19,746 bases of DNA from an uncultured Prevotella sp. Its GTDB lineage: Bacteria; Bacteroidota; Bacteroidia; Bacteroidales; Bacteroidaceae. The stretch is from the NCBI GenBank assembly GCA_900553285.1, contig USCX01000015.1:1-19746 (forward strand). Direction: 5' to 3'. Each line of letters starts with the position of its first letter. Positions within the stretch are counted from its first letter, which is position 1. The position numbers were made by a program, and so were the translations under genes. Positions 7,706-14,750 of the stretch are shown here, in pieces. A model generated the notes under the pieces. That model was given only the letters and a program-made list of their open reading frames with translations. It had not been told where the DNA came from and searched no databases.

Positions 7706-7822
7706 CCCGAAGGGCGCTTTCCCGCCGCTTTGGCCTACACAAAGTGGACTGAACGGAGAAAGAACATGAAATGTGAGCGTAAAAACTGTAATTCGGGTAG
7801 CGTTTGGTTGTTTCGTTCTGCG

Positions 7823-7830
7823 TATTTTTG
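7823..7830 (+). promoter_or_regulatory. -7 box upstream of the polyferredoxin-Tat operon
   Basis: TATTTTTG matches TAnnTTTG. TTTG at 7803-7806 could be the -33 element, but the 16-bp spacer is shorter than the usual 19 or so. Transcription would start near 7837, about 70 nt before the first gene of the operon, so the RNA would begin with or inside the hairpin at 7834-7872. Confidence 0.55.
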
Positions 7831-7833
7831 CAA

Positions 7834-7872
7834 CTGGTGACCCGGTCGCCCTTATCGGGCGCCCTGCACCGG
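7834..7872 (+). promoter_or_regulatory. Hairpin in the leader of the redox-Tat operon
   Basis: CTGGTG (7834-7839) can pair with CACCGG (7867-7872) and encloses an inner stem: GG and CGCCC (7844-7851) against GGGCG and CC (7857-7863), with a 5-base loop. It sits at the predicted 5' end of the operon RNA. No poly-T follows, so it is not a terminator. It may stabilise the RNA or bind a regulator. It does not match a riboswitch class I know. Confidence 0.4.
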
Positions 7873-7906
7873 TGAACATGGATAAACTATAAAAAATCTA
7901 AGAGTT

Positions 7907-9520
7907 ATGTTACGAAAAATCCGATTGACCCTGGCTGTGGTGTCGCTGGCTTTGGTCACCCTGCTTTTCCTCGACTTCACGGGGACGGTGCATGCCTGGT
8001 TCGGGTGGCTGGCGCGCATCCAGTTCCTTCCGGCGGTGCTTGCGCTCAACGTCGGGGTCGTCCTGCTTCTTGTCGTGCTGACAGGGCTTTTCGGTCGGGT
8101 TTACTGTTCTGTCATCTGTCCGCTGGGCATTTTTCAGGACGTAGTGTCGTGGTTCAGTGCCCGCCGCCGGGGCAAGAAGAACCGTTTCCGCTATTCGCCC
8201 GCTAAAACGTGGCTTCGTGTGGCCGTCCTGATTCTTTTTATGGCCGCCTTGCTGGCCGGTGTGGGCTCGGTGGCCGCTCTGCTGGCTCCTTACAGCGCGT
8301 ACGGCCGTATCGCCTCAAACTTCTTGGCTCCGCTGTGGAAATGGGGAAACAACCTGTTGGCTTATGTGGCCGAGCGCGTGGACAGCTATGCTTTTTATTC
8401 CGTCGACGTGTGGATGAAAGGCCTGCCGACGCTCCTGGTGGCCGCAGTGACGCTGGGAGTCGTCGTGGTGTTGGCTTGGCGCAGCGGGCGCACGTACTGC
8501 AACACGATATGTCCCGTCGGGACGGTGCTCGGCGCGCTCTCGCGCCATGCTTTGTTCCGCCCGGTCATAGACACGTCGAGGTGTACCGGTTGTACGCTCT
8601 GCGCGCGCCGTTGCAAGGCCTCGTGCATCGATGCCAAGCATCACCGCATTGATTACAGCCGTTGTGTCGTGTGCATGGACTGTCTGGACAATTGCAGCCA
8701 AGGGGCTATCCGTTATGTCAACCGCTGGTCGAAGACCGGAAAGCACCTCGCGCAGGCCGGAAAACCGGGTGCGCTGACAGAAAAAACTGTCAGGGCGACA
8801 GAAAATTCTATCGGCGACTTAGGAAAAGCAGGCATCCCGGCCATAGGAGCCACGTCGTCGATTGCGAACCGCACGTCCGGCGGACCGGAGAATGCGGGTC
8901 GCCGCAGTTTCCTGGCCGCCGCGGTCGCTGTGGCCGGGTCGGCTGCCGTACGGGCGCAACAGAAGAAAGTGGACGGCGGGCTGGCTGTCATCGAAGAGAA
9001 AAAAGCCCCTGTGCGCCGCATTCCCCTGACGCCGCCCGGTTCGGTCGGACAGCGCCATTTCTATCAGCATTGCACGGCCTGCCAGCTCTGTGTGTCGGTT
9101 TGCCCGAACGACGTGCTGCGGCCCTCGGGCGACTTGATTCGGCTGATGCAGCCCGAGATGTCGTACGAACGGGGATACTGTCGGCCCGAATGCACAAAAT
9201 GCAGCGACGTCTGCCCGACGGGCGCTATCCGTCCGCTGACCGTGGCCGACAAGTCGGCCGTGCAGATAGGTCATGCGGTGTGGATCAAGAAAAACTGTGT
9301 GCCCCTGACCGACGGAGTTGAATGTGGAAACTGTGCGCGTCACTGTCCGACGGGGGCCATTCAGATGGTGCCGTCAGTGGCAGCCGACCCCGCGTCGCCC
9401 AAAATCCCTGTGGTCAACGACGAACGCTGTATCGGATGCGGCGCGTGCGAAAACCTGTGTCCCGCCCGGCCTTTCAGCGCTATTTATGTGGAAGGCCACG
9501 AATTGCACCGGACGATTTGA
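7907..9520 (+). CDS. Membrane polyferredoxin, NapH-like with NapG-like C-terminal part
   Basis: This 537-residue protein joins two modules. Residues 1-210 hold four or five membrane segments with the two CxxxCP motifs of NapH/CcoG-type quinol-linked ferredoxins (Cys67/71 in YCSVICPLG and Cys198/202 in YCNTICPVG). Two 4Fe-4S motifs follow (Cys226-229-232-236 and Cys253-256-259-263). After a low-complexity linker, GRRSFLAAAVAVAGSAA (331-347) looks like a twin-arginine signal in mid-protein. The rest carries four more 4Fe-4S motifs (first cysteines 389, 425, 464, 508; the second is CxxxCxxCxxxCP). The total is up to six clusters plus two CxxxCP pairs. A likely role is passing electrons from menaquinol to the envelope. 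It leads an operon with the aldo/keto reductase 16 bp downstream. No NapA, nitrite or sulfite reductase is nearby, so NapGH naming would overreach. Confidence 0.87.
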   Translation: MLRKIRLTLAVVSLALVTLLFLDFTGTVHAWFGWLARIQFLPAVLALNVGVVLLLVVLTGLFGRVYCSVICPLGIFQDVVSWFSARRRGKKNRFRYSPAKTWLRVAVLILFMAALLAGVGSVAALLAPYSAYGRIASNFLAPLWKWGNNLLAYVAERVDSYAFYSVDVWMKGLPTLLVAAVTLGVVVVLAWRSGRTYCNTICPVGTVLGALSRHALFRPVIDTSRCTGCTLCARRCKASCIDAKHHRIDYSRCVVCMDCLDNCSQGAIRYVNRWSKTGKHLAQAGKPGALTEKTVRATENSIGDLGKAGIPAIGATSSIANRTSGGPENAGRRSFLAAAVAVAGSAAVRAQQKKVDGGLAVIEEKKAPVRRIPLTPPGSVGQRHFYQHCTACQLCVSVCPNDVLRPSGDLIRLMQPEMSYERGYCRPECTKCSDVCPTGAIRPLTVADKSAVQIGHAVWIKKNCVPLTDGVECGNCARHCPTGAIQMVPSVAADPASPKIPVVNDERCIGCGACENLCPARPFSAIYVEGHELHRTI

Positions 9521-9536
9521 AAAAAGAGAAAGACTT

Positions 9537-10940
9537 ATGGAAACCAATCACAAAAAGCCGATTTCGCGGCGCGATTTTCTGAAGACCGCAGGCCTGGCCG
9601 GCGTAGCGGCGTCCGGTCTGGCCGCCTGTGTGGGAAAAGGCGCGAAACGTGGGAGCGAAGAGGCGCCCGATGCCGTGAGCGGCCCGATGACGCTCCGTAC
9701 CAATCCCCACACTGGCGACAAGGTGTCGCTTCTGGGTTTCGGCATGATGCGCCTGCCGTCGGTCGGAGGCCGGAGTGCCCGCGAGGGGAACGAGGAAATC
9801 GACCAAGAGACGGTCAATGAACTTGTGGACTACGCCCTTGCCCATGGCGTAAACTATTTCGACACGTCGCCGGCCTACTGCCGCGGCGGGTCTGAGCGCG
9901 CCACGGGCATCGCCCTCAGCCGGCATCCGCGTAACAAATACTTCGTGGCCACGAAGCTGTCGAATTTTGACCCGTCGACGTGGACGCGGGAAGCCTCGGT
10001 CGCCATGTACCGGAATTCGCTGAAAGAGTTGCGGGTGGATTACATCGACTATCTCCTGTTGCATGGTGTCGGGATGGGCGACGGGCTGAAAGAGTTCAAC
10101 GCCCGCTACATGGACAACGGGGTGCTCGATTTCCTGCTTGAGGAGCGCAAAGCCGGTCGCATCCGTAATCTCGGCTTCTCGTATCACGGCGACGTGGCCG
10201 TGTTCGATTTCCTCCTGTCGCAACATAGCCGCTATAAGTGGGATTTTGTCCAAATCCAGCTGAACTATCTCGACTGGAAATACGCCAAGGAGATAAATCC
10301 GGTGAACACCAATGCCGAATATCTCTACGGGGAGCTGAGCAAACGCCATATTCCGGCTGTCATCATGGAGCCCCTGCTCGGCGGCCGTCTTTCGAACGTG
10401 CCCGACCGGATTGTGGCGCGCCTCAAACAGCGGGAACCGGAGCAGAGCGTGGCCTCGTGGGCCTTCCGTTTCGCGGGTTCGTTTCCCGGGGTGCTGACGG
10501 TGCTGAGCGGCATGACGCGGATGGAACATTTGCAGGACAACCTGCGCACGTATTCGCCTTTGAAACCCTTGTCGCAGGAGGAATTCGCTTTCTTACAGCA
10601 GACGGCGACGGAGATGATGCGGTTCGACACGATACCGTGTAATGACTGTAAGTATTGTATGCCTTGTCCTTACGGTCTTGACATTCCCGCCATCCTTCTT
10701 CATTACAACAAATGCCTTAACGAAGGGAATGTTGTGAGCAGCCGGCAGGACCCCCGCTACCGTGAGGCCCGCCGCGCCTATCTTGTCGGATATGACCGCA
10801 GTGTGCCGCGCCTGCGTCAGGCAAGCCACTGCATCGGGTGTGGTCGATGCGTGCCCCACTGCCCGCAGTCGATACAGATACCCAAGGAGATGCACCGTAT
10901 CGACCGCTACGTGGAACAGTTGAAACAGAATAAGCTATAA
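9537..10940 (+). CDS. Tat-exported lipoprotein: aldo/keto reductase fused to ferredoxin
   Basis: The 467-residue product begins METNHKKPISRRDFLK, a textbook twin-arginine signal (Arg11-Arg12), and ends that signal in a lipobox, GLAAC (Cys31). It is therefore predicted to be exported folded and then anchored by lipid. The start at 9537 was chosen because it gives this signal; an upstream ATG at 9318 lies inside the previous gene. Residues about 50-350 form an aldo/keto reductase barrel with the catalytic set Asp109, Tyr114, Lys140 and His176 (FDTSPAY, VATKL, LLLHGVG). The C-terminus holds two 4Fe-4S motifs (Cys368-371-374-377 and Cys432-435-438-442, CIGCGRCVPHCP). Many bacterial AKRs with ferredoxin tails are cytoplasmic, so the export signal is unusual. 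The substrate is unknown. It sits between the polyferredoxin and the DUF1893 gene. Confidence 0.9.
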   Translation: METNHKKPISRRDFLKTAGLAGVAASGLAACVGKGAKRGSEEAPDAVSGPMTLRTNPHTGDKVSLLGFGMMRLPSVGGRSAREGNEEIDQETVNELVDYALAHGVNYFDTSPAYCRGGSERATGIALSRHPRNKYFVATKLSNFDPSTWTREASVAMYRNSLKELRVDYIDYLLLHGVGMGDGLKEFNARYMDNGVLDFLLEERKAGRIRNLGFSYHGDVAVFDFLLSQHSRYKWDFVQIQLNYLDWKYAKEINPVNTNAEYLYGELSKRHIPAVIMEPLLGGRLSNVPDRIVARLKQREPEQSVASWAFRFAGSFPGVLTVLSGMTRMEHLQDNLRTYSPLKPLSQEEFAFLQQTATEMMRFDTIPCNDCKYCMPCPYGLDIPAILLHYNKCLNEGNVVSSRQDPRYREARRAYLVGYDRSVPRLRQASHCIGCGRCVPHCPQSIQIPKEMHRIDRYVEQLKQNKL

Positions 10941-10941
10941 G

Positions 10942-11379
10942 ATGAAAGCGCTTGTGGAAAGATTACACCGCACGGGATGTTCGTGTGTGGTTGCGCATGG
11001 CGACGATGTCCGCATGTTCTGGGCGCGCGGCGTGGCCGATCTTTATGGCCTTTTGCGCGACGAACCCGGTTTCCTGCGGGAGAGCCGTGTGGCCGACAAG
11101 GTCGTGGGGAAAGGCGCCGCCGCACTCATGGTGGCGGGAGGCGTGACGGCCGTGTATGCCGACACGATGAGCCGCCGGGCGCTCGATTTGCTTGAAAGGC
11201 ATGGCGTCAGGACGGATTGTGCCCAAGTGGTCAGCGGAATTCGGAACCGTGAGGGCACGGGCTGGTGTCCTGTGGAGGAACGCTGTGCGCCTTTGACCGA
11301 CATCGCCGGGATGGTCGACACAATCGGCCGCTTTCTTCGGGAAAAGCAGTCTTTTCCCGGTGCGGAGGAACAACAGTAA
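10942..11379 (+). CDS. DUF1893 (cytidine-deaminase-like fold) protein
   Basis: This 145-residue soluble protein starts one base after the stop of the AKR gene. It fits the DUF1893 family, whose fold resembles cytidine deaminase: an N-terminal CSCVVAHGDDV strand, RGVADLYGLL, SRVADKVVGKGAAALMVAGGV, VYADTMSRRALDLLERHGV, and a GTGWCPVEE phrase followed by a short helix. Family members have no firmly established reaction. Conserved cysteines (Cys13, Cys15, Cys111, Cys118) could bind metal or be redox-active, but that is speculation. The protein has no signal peptide and should be cytoplasmic. Its place inside the redox operon, before a transport component, suggests a role in cofactor or metal handling. 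Confidence 0.8.
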   Translation: MKALVERLHRTGCSCVVAHGDDVRMFWARGVADLYGLLRDEPGFLRESRVADKVVGKGAAALMVAGGVTAVYADTMSRRALDLLERHGVRTDCAQVVSGIRNREGTGWCPVEERCAPLTDIAGMVDTIGRFLREKQSFPGAEEQQ

Positions 11380-11399
11380 TGTAAAATCTTAATACTTGA

Positions 11400-11915
11400 A
11401 TGGTTATGCAGACGACTGCGAAACTTTATGCGTATGGTTACGCCGATGTGCGGACCTATCTGTTTGCCGCCCTTTTCGTGGTGGGCAATGTTTTGCTTCC
11501 CCAATTGGTTCATCTGATACCCCAGGGAGGCCTGACCTGGTTGCCGATTTATTTCTTCACACTTGTCGGCGCGTATAAATATGGTTGGCGTGTGGGCGTA
11601 TTGACGGCCGTTGTTTCACCGATAGTGAACGCGTTGTTGTTCGACATGCCAGCGGTGGCCTCCTTGCCCGGCATTATGGTCAAGTCCGTGTTGCTGGCCG
11701 TAGCCGCCGGGTATGCGGCTCATCGTTATCAGAAGGCTTCGTTGTGGCTTTTGCTCGCTGTGGTGACTTTCTATCAGGTGGCCGGCACGGCTTTCGAGTG
11801 GCTTATGGGAGGCAGTCTCTATGCCGCCATGCAGGATTTCCGCCTGGGCTTGCCCGGCATGGCTGTGCAGGTATTCGGTGGTTATGGAGTGATTAATCGT
11901 TTTATTGTTCGTTGA
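11400..11915 (+). CDS. ECF-type transporter S component-like membrane protein
   Basis: The 171-residue product (start ATG 11400; a second ATG at 11406 would remove two residues) has five or six hydrophobic segments. Its pattern is that of small substrate-binding S components of energy-coupling-factor vitamin importers: TYLFAALFVVGNVLLPQLVH, TWLPIYFFTLVGAYKYGWRVGV, ALLFDMPAVASLPGIMVKSVLL and a final GMAVQVFGGYGV. The substrate cannot be read. No EcfA or EcfT gene is visible in the window; a shared module elsewhere would be needed. The gene ends two bases before tatA, so the two are likely translated together. A flavin, thiamine or metal ligand would suit the redox neighbours, but this is inference. 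Confidence 0.72.
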   Translation: MVMQTTAKLYAYGYADVRTYLFAALFVVGNVLLPQLVHLIPQGGLTWLPIYFFTLVGAYKYGWRVGVLTAVVSPIVNALLFDMPAVASLPGIMVKSVLLAVAAGYAAHRYQKASLWLLLAVVTFYQVAGTAFEWLMGGSLYAAMQDFRLGLPGMAVQVFGGYGVINRFIVR

Positions 11916-11917
11916 TT

Positions 11918-12112
11918 ATGTTTGGAATAGGAATGCCAGAAGTTCTGCTCATTGCGCTTGTCATCCTGCTTTTCTGGGGCGGGGCGAAGATTCCCGAAGT
12001 CATGAAAGGGCTCGGCAAGGGCGTGCGCAGTTTCAAGGAAGGGATGAACGGTGTGAAGACCGACGCCGAGACGAAAGAAGAAAAGTCTGCCGACACTGAA
12101 AGCAAAGCCTGA
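11918..12112 (+). CDS. tatA: Twin-arginine translocase subunit TatA
   Basis: This 64-residue protein (MFGIGMPEVLLIALVILLFW, then GGAKIPEVMKGLGKGVRSFKEGM) has the TatA/E layout: a short N-terminal membrane helix, a GxxKIPE hinge, an amphipathic helix and a charged, lysine/glutamate-rich tail. The ATG at 11918 follows the previous stop by two bases. tatC follows after one base. No TatB gene is present, in keeping with TatAC systems of the Bacteroidetes. Together with TatC it moves folded, cofactor-bearing proteins across the inner membrane. The two RR-motif proteins at 7907-9520 and 9537-10940 are its obvious local clients. Confidence 0.93.
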   Translation: MFGIGMPEVLLIALVILLFWGGAKIPEVMKGLGKGVRSFKEGMNGVKTDAETKEEKSADTESKA

Positions 12113-12113
12113 T

Positions 12114-12932
12114 ATGGCGGACGAAGGAAAAGGCGAGGCGAGCATGACGTTTTGGGAGCACCTAGACGTCTTGCGCGCTTCTCTTTTAAGGATTTTGGCT
12201 GTCGCTGCGTTGTGTAGCGTAGCCGCTTTCTTGTGCAAGGATAAGATGTTCGACGTCATCCTTGCGCCGGGTTCGTCGGATTTTGTGATGTATCGTCTTT
12301 TCGACCGGGTGGCGGCTGGGCTCGGTGCGGGACCCACGGGTAGTTTTGCCATTAGACTCATCAATACGGACTTGGCGGCTCAGTTCGTTATCCATATGAA
12401 AACGGCGGTGTTTGTGGGCTTGCTGTTGTCTTCGCCCTATACGCTTTATTTGCTTTTCCGCTTTGTCTCTCCTGCGCTGTATGAGAACGAACGAAAGTAT
12501 TCGGTCGGAATTGTGGTGAGCGCCTATTTCATGTTTCTTGCGGGCGTGGCGATGAATTACTTCCTGATTTTTCCTCTTACGGTTCGTTTCCTGGGTATGT
12601 ATCAGGTGAGCGCCACGGTGGAGAACGTGATTACGTTGCAGTCCTACATGGATACATTTTCGATGATGTGTCTGGCCATGGGCGTCGTGTTTGAAGTTCC
12701 GGTACTTTGCTGGCTTTTGGCCCGCGTCGGCATGCTGACGTCTTCATTGATGTGTAAATATCGCAAGCACGCCGTAGTCCTTATTCTTGTGGTGGCGGCT
12801 GTCATTACGCCGACGTCAGATGTGTTTACGCTCATGCTGGTATCCTTGCCTATATGGTTGCTTTATGAGGCAAGCGTATTCATCGTCCGGCTGACAGAAA
12901 AGAATAAGTCGGGCGTCCCGGATGCCGTGTAA
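12114..12932 (+). CDS. tatC: Twin-arginine translocase subunit TatC
   Basis: The 272-residue protein carries TatC landmarks: FWEHLDVLRASLLR at the N-terminus (the signal-binding region, with the conserved Glu), the SSPYTLYLLFRFVSPALYENERK loop, GVVFEVPVLCWLLARVGM, and the last-loop ITPTSDVFTLMLVSLPIWLLYE. Six membrane segments can be placed. The second periplasmic loop and early region include an insertion (DFVMYRLFDRVAAGLGAGPTGSFAIRLI) typical of Bacteroidetes TatC. It is the last gene of the rightward operon. Between its stop and the converging acyltransferase gene are only 34 bp, and I see no clear terminator in them. Confidence 0.95.
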   Translation: MADEGKGEASMTFWEHLDVLRASLLRILAVAALCSVAAFLCKDKMFDVILAPGSSDFVMYRLFDRVAAGLGAGPTGSFAIRLINTDLAAQFVIHMKTAVFVGLLLSSPYTLYLLFRFVSPALYENERKYSVGIVVSAYFMFLAGVAMNYFLIFPLTVRFLGMYQVSATVENVITLQSYMDTFSMMCLAMGVVFEVPVLCWLLARVGMLTSSLMCKYRKHAVVLILVVAAVITPTSDVFTLMLVSLPIWLLYEASVFIVRLTEKNKSGVPDAV

Positions 12933-12966
12933 TGTGGGTCATTCCGTTTATGCGAGAAGACACACT

Positions 12967-13920
12967 TCATTTGTTCATGACGGAGGAGCGCCCGAAGAGG
13001 AAACGCGAGAAGCCTGTGCGGTCAGATGCGAGTCCGAGCCCCAGACTGCCCAAAATGGCTGTGGTGGTGGCGCATAAAAGGTAAGAAAGCCCCGAGCGGT
13101 CGGCTTGAAAAAGTGGCAAGAACTGTTTCATCGCCATAGTGAAAATAGGTGAGAAAAGAAAAATGACGAGTGTGTTGCGGCCGAGGTAGGAAATGGCCTG
13201 AAATACTTTGAGGTCGCCATATTGACGCCAAAGTGCGGTGAGCCATGAGATCATTGACCCTGCCAGCAGAATGCCGGGTAGGGAGGCCCGGTCGAACCAC
13301 TCGTGATGGAGGGCGATGAAGCAAATAGGGATTATGCTGAACCACGAAGGGAAAAAGACATTGGTCAGACGAAGACCACCTATGCGTATGGCCGCACCGG
13401 CTAGGAACCAGAACGCGTTGGCTTCGTTGACAAGGCCAGAGCATGAGAGGGCATAGAGCAGAACTCCTGACACAATCAGTCGGCTGCCCGGCCCGAATAT
13501 CCGCCATCTGAGCGGCAGGTGTTCGACGACGTAGCACGTTATACTGCACAGTATAAGTGTATGCAAATACCAATAGGGGCCGAGAGGATGGAGTAAGTTT
13601 TTATCTAGGAGGAGAAGCAAGGAAAACTTATCCACGCTTTCCCTTACGGGCAGGACAGCGGAGGCTGCCACATAGGCTGATTCGAGGGCCATGTAAGGAA
13701 TAATAATCCAGAGAATTTTCCGCCCGAATGCTTCTATGGGGCGCGTAGTGTTGAGGAGATAGCCCGAAATGAGAAGGAACGTGGGCATGTGGAACGTATA
13801 GACAAAAGCTTTGGCCGCAGGGTAAAGGTCACCGATGTAGCCAAGATGAAAAACGACCATGAGGATGATCATGATGCCTTTGAGCCAGTCGAGTTCCGGT
13901 TGGTGGGGACGGTGGTGCAT
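12967..13920 (-). CDS. Acyltransferase 3 family membrane protein
   Basis: The 317-residue product starts MHHRPHQPELDWLKG (ATG at 13920; the frame continues upstream but crosses a -7 box). It shows the acyltransferase-3 pattern: DWLKGIMIILMVVFHLGY with the conserved His, then HMPTFLLISGYLLN, a mid-protein GPYWYLHTLILC, and about ten membrane segments ending near SYLGRNTLVIFLFSP. Such enzymes transfer acetyl or other acyl groups to surface sugars. Its position near polysaccharide genes suggests modification of an exported glycan, but the substrate is inferred. It runs against the Tat operon and lies 3' of a broken UpxY-like gene on the same strand. Confidence 0.85.
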   Translation of the reverse strand: MHHRPHQPELDWLKGIMIILMVVFHLGYIGDLYPAAKAFVYTFHMPTFLLISGYLLNTTRPIEAFGRKILWIIIPYMALESAYVAASAVLPVRESVDKFSLLLLLDKNLLHPLGPYWYLHTLILCSITCYVVEHLPLRWRIFGPGSRLIVSGVLLYALSCSGLVNEANAFWFLAGAAIRIGGLRLTNVFFPSWFSIIPICFIALHHEWFDRASLPGILLAGSMISWLTALWRQYGDLKVFQAISYLGRNTLVIFLFSPIFTMAMKQFLPLFQADRSGLSYLLCATTTAILGSLGLGLASDRTGFSRFLFGRSSVMNK

Positions 13921-13940
13921 GTGACAGAGATTTGTGAGAA

Positions 13941-13948
13941 CAAAGATA
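13941..13948 (-). promoter_or_regulatory. -7 box for the acyltransferase gene
   Basis: CAAAGATA on the plus strand reads TATCTTTG on the minus strand, an exact -7 consensus. Transcription would start near 13935, giving a leader of only about 15 nt before the start at 13920. No -33 TTTG is seen at the usual spacing. The box supports 13920 over the longer upstream frame. Confidence 0.5.
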
Positions 13949-14065
13949 ACGAAAGGCGAGCGGAGAGCCGCAGGTAAATTCGTTTTTTTCTGCCGGTTCG
14001 CCCGAGTTGTTCTTATTTTCCGAAATGAGTAGGAACAGAACGTATGGCAAACGTCCATGTCTGCG

Positions 14066-14394
14066 TCACGCACAACGATCGGAGTGTGGCCGCACGCCTA
14101 ACTTGTAACGGTACTGCAAGGTGGACGTGGAAGCCACAATCGGGTCGAGCCGCATGCACGTCTCGCGCACGAACAGCGGGTCGGGCATGAAAGGCACCTG
14201 CGCTCTTCCCGCAGTCCGCCGACGAAAACTAGGCGGTGCATCATCGGCGTGAACCAGCCGATGACGAGCGAGGCGAGCTGCTTGTAGGCGGGCAGTTTTG
14301 CGTTGCGCCGCTTGAGGTCGCGCATCGCGAACCATCGTGCCTCATCCCTTCTCCGGCCTACGCCGTCTTTTGAGTTGACTGTATCCTGTGTCAT
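14066..14394 (-). pseudogene. Broken UpxY/NusG-like antiterminator gene
   Basis: Two minus-strand frames together give the N-terminal half of a UpxY-family antiterminator. The first, from an ATG at 14394, reads ARWFAMRDLKRRNAKLPAYK and then WFTPMMHRLVFVGGLREE. Near 14200 the frame shifts, and the other frame continues AQVPFMPDPLFVRET and LDPIVASTSTLQYRYK. The similarity ends near 14100, and a stop at 14066 follows unrelated residues. Intact members have about 170-190 residues and a C-terminal KOW-like part, which is missing here. Such proteins sit at the start of Bacteroidales capsular polysaccharide operons and let RNA polymerase read through the long operon. This copy has one frameshift and a lost 3' half, so it cannot make the normal protein. 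Recognition is from remembered family motifs. Confidence 0.75.
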
Positions 14395-14750
14395 GGGAAC
14401 TATATGGGGAAAGGGCATTCCTCTGAGTCCTGCAATTGTTTGCTGCTTGCTGGACGCAGGTCGTTATGACGATGCCTTTAGAAAGTTCGGGATAACCCCG
14501 TCATTGTGGTGAAATGTTCGCTCCATGTCCGGGTGTCCTTGTTCTGTCTGCTTGCGGAAACAGGATTTTCTCAGTTTAACATATGAATAGCCTTGGAGAC
14601 AGTTTCACGTACGACACGTATAGCGGCAACAGATTTGCAACATTGGTTACAGAATAGTTGTGCTTGTGAAAAGCGGGGGGACAGTGGCCATCGATTCCTT
14701 TCGTATCCTTGGTGTCGGAATGGATTCGAATCTTGCCTGTTGCGGGCTCG
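14395..14750. other. Intergenic stretch without a supported gene
   Basis: These 356 bp lie between the UpxY relic and the GH2 stop codon. Short open frames exist on both strands, but none has a family motif, and the longest (plus, 14593-14955) runs antisense into the GH2 gene. A 10-bp palindrome GATTCGAATC near 14723-14732 resembles a tRNA T-loop, but the flanking bases do not form a T-stem. No TAnnTTTG box or terminator is clear. Decayed remains of the UpxY leader or of an insertion are possible. Confidence 0.5.

Noticed and set aside
14700..14750. Possible tRNA 3' end or attachment site suggested by GATTCGAATC
   Set aside because: The bases on either side do not form a five-pair T-stem on either strand, and no anticodon or acceptor arm can be drawn.
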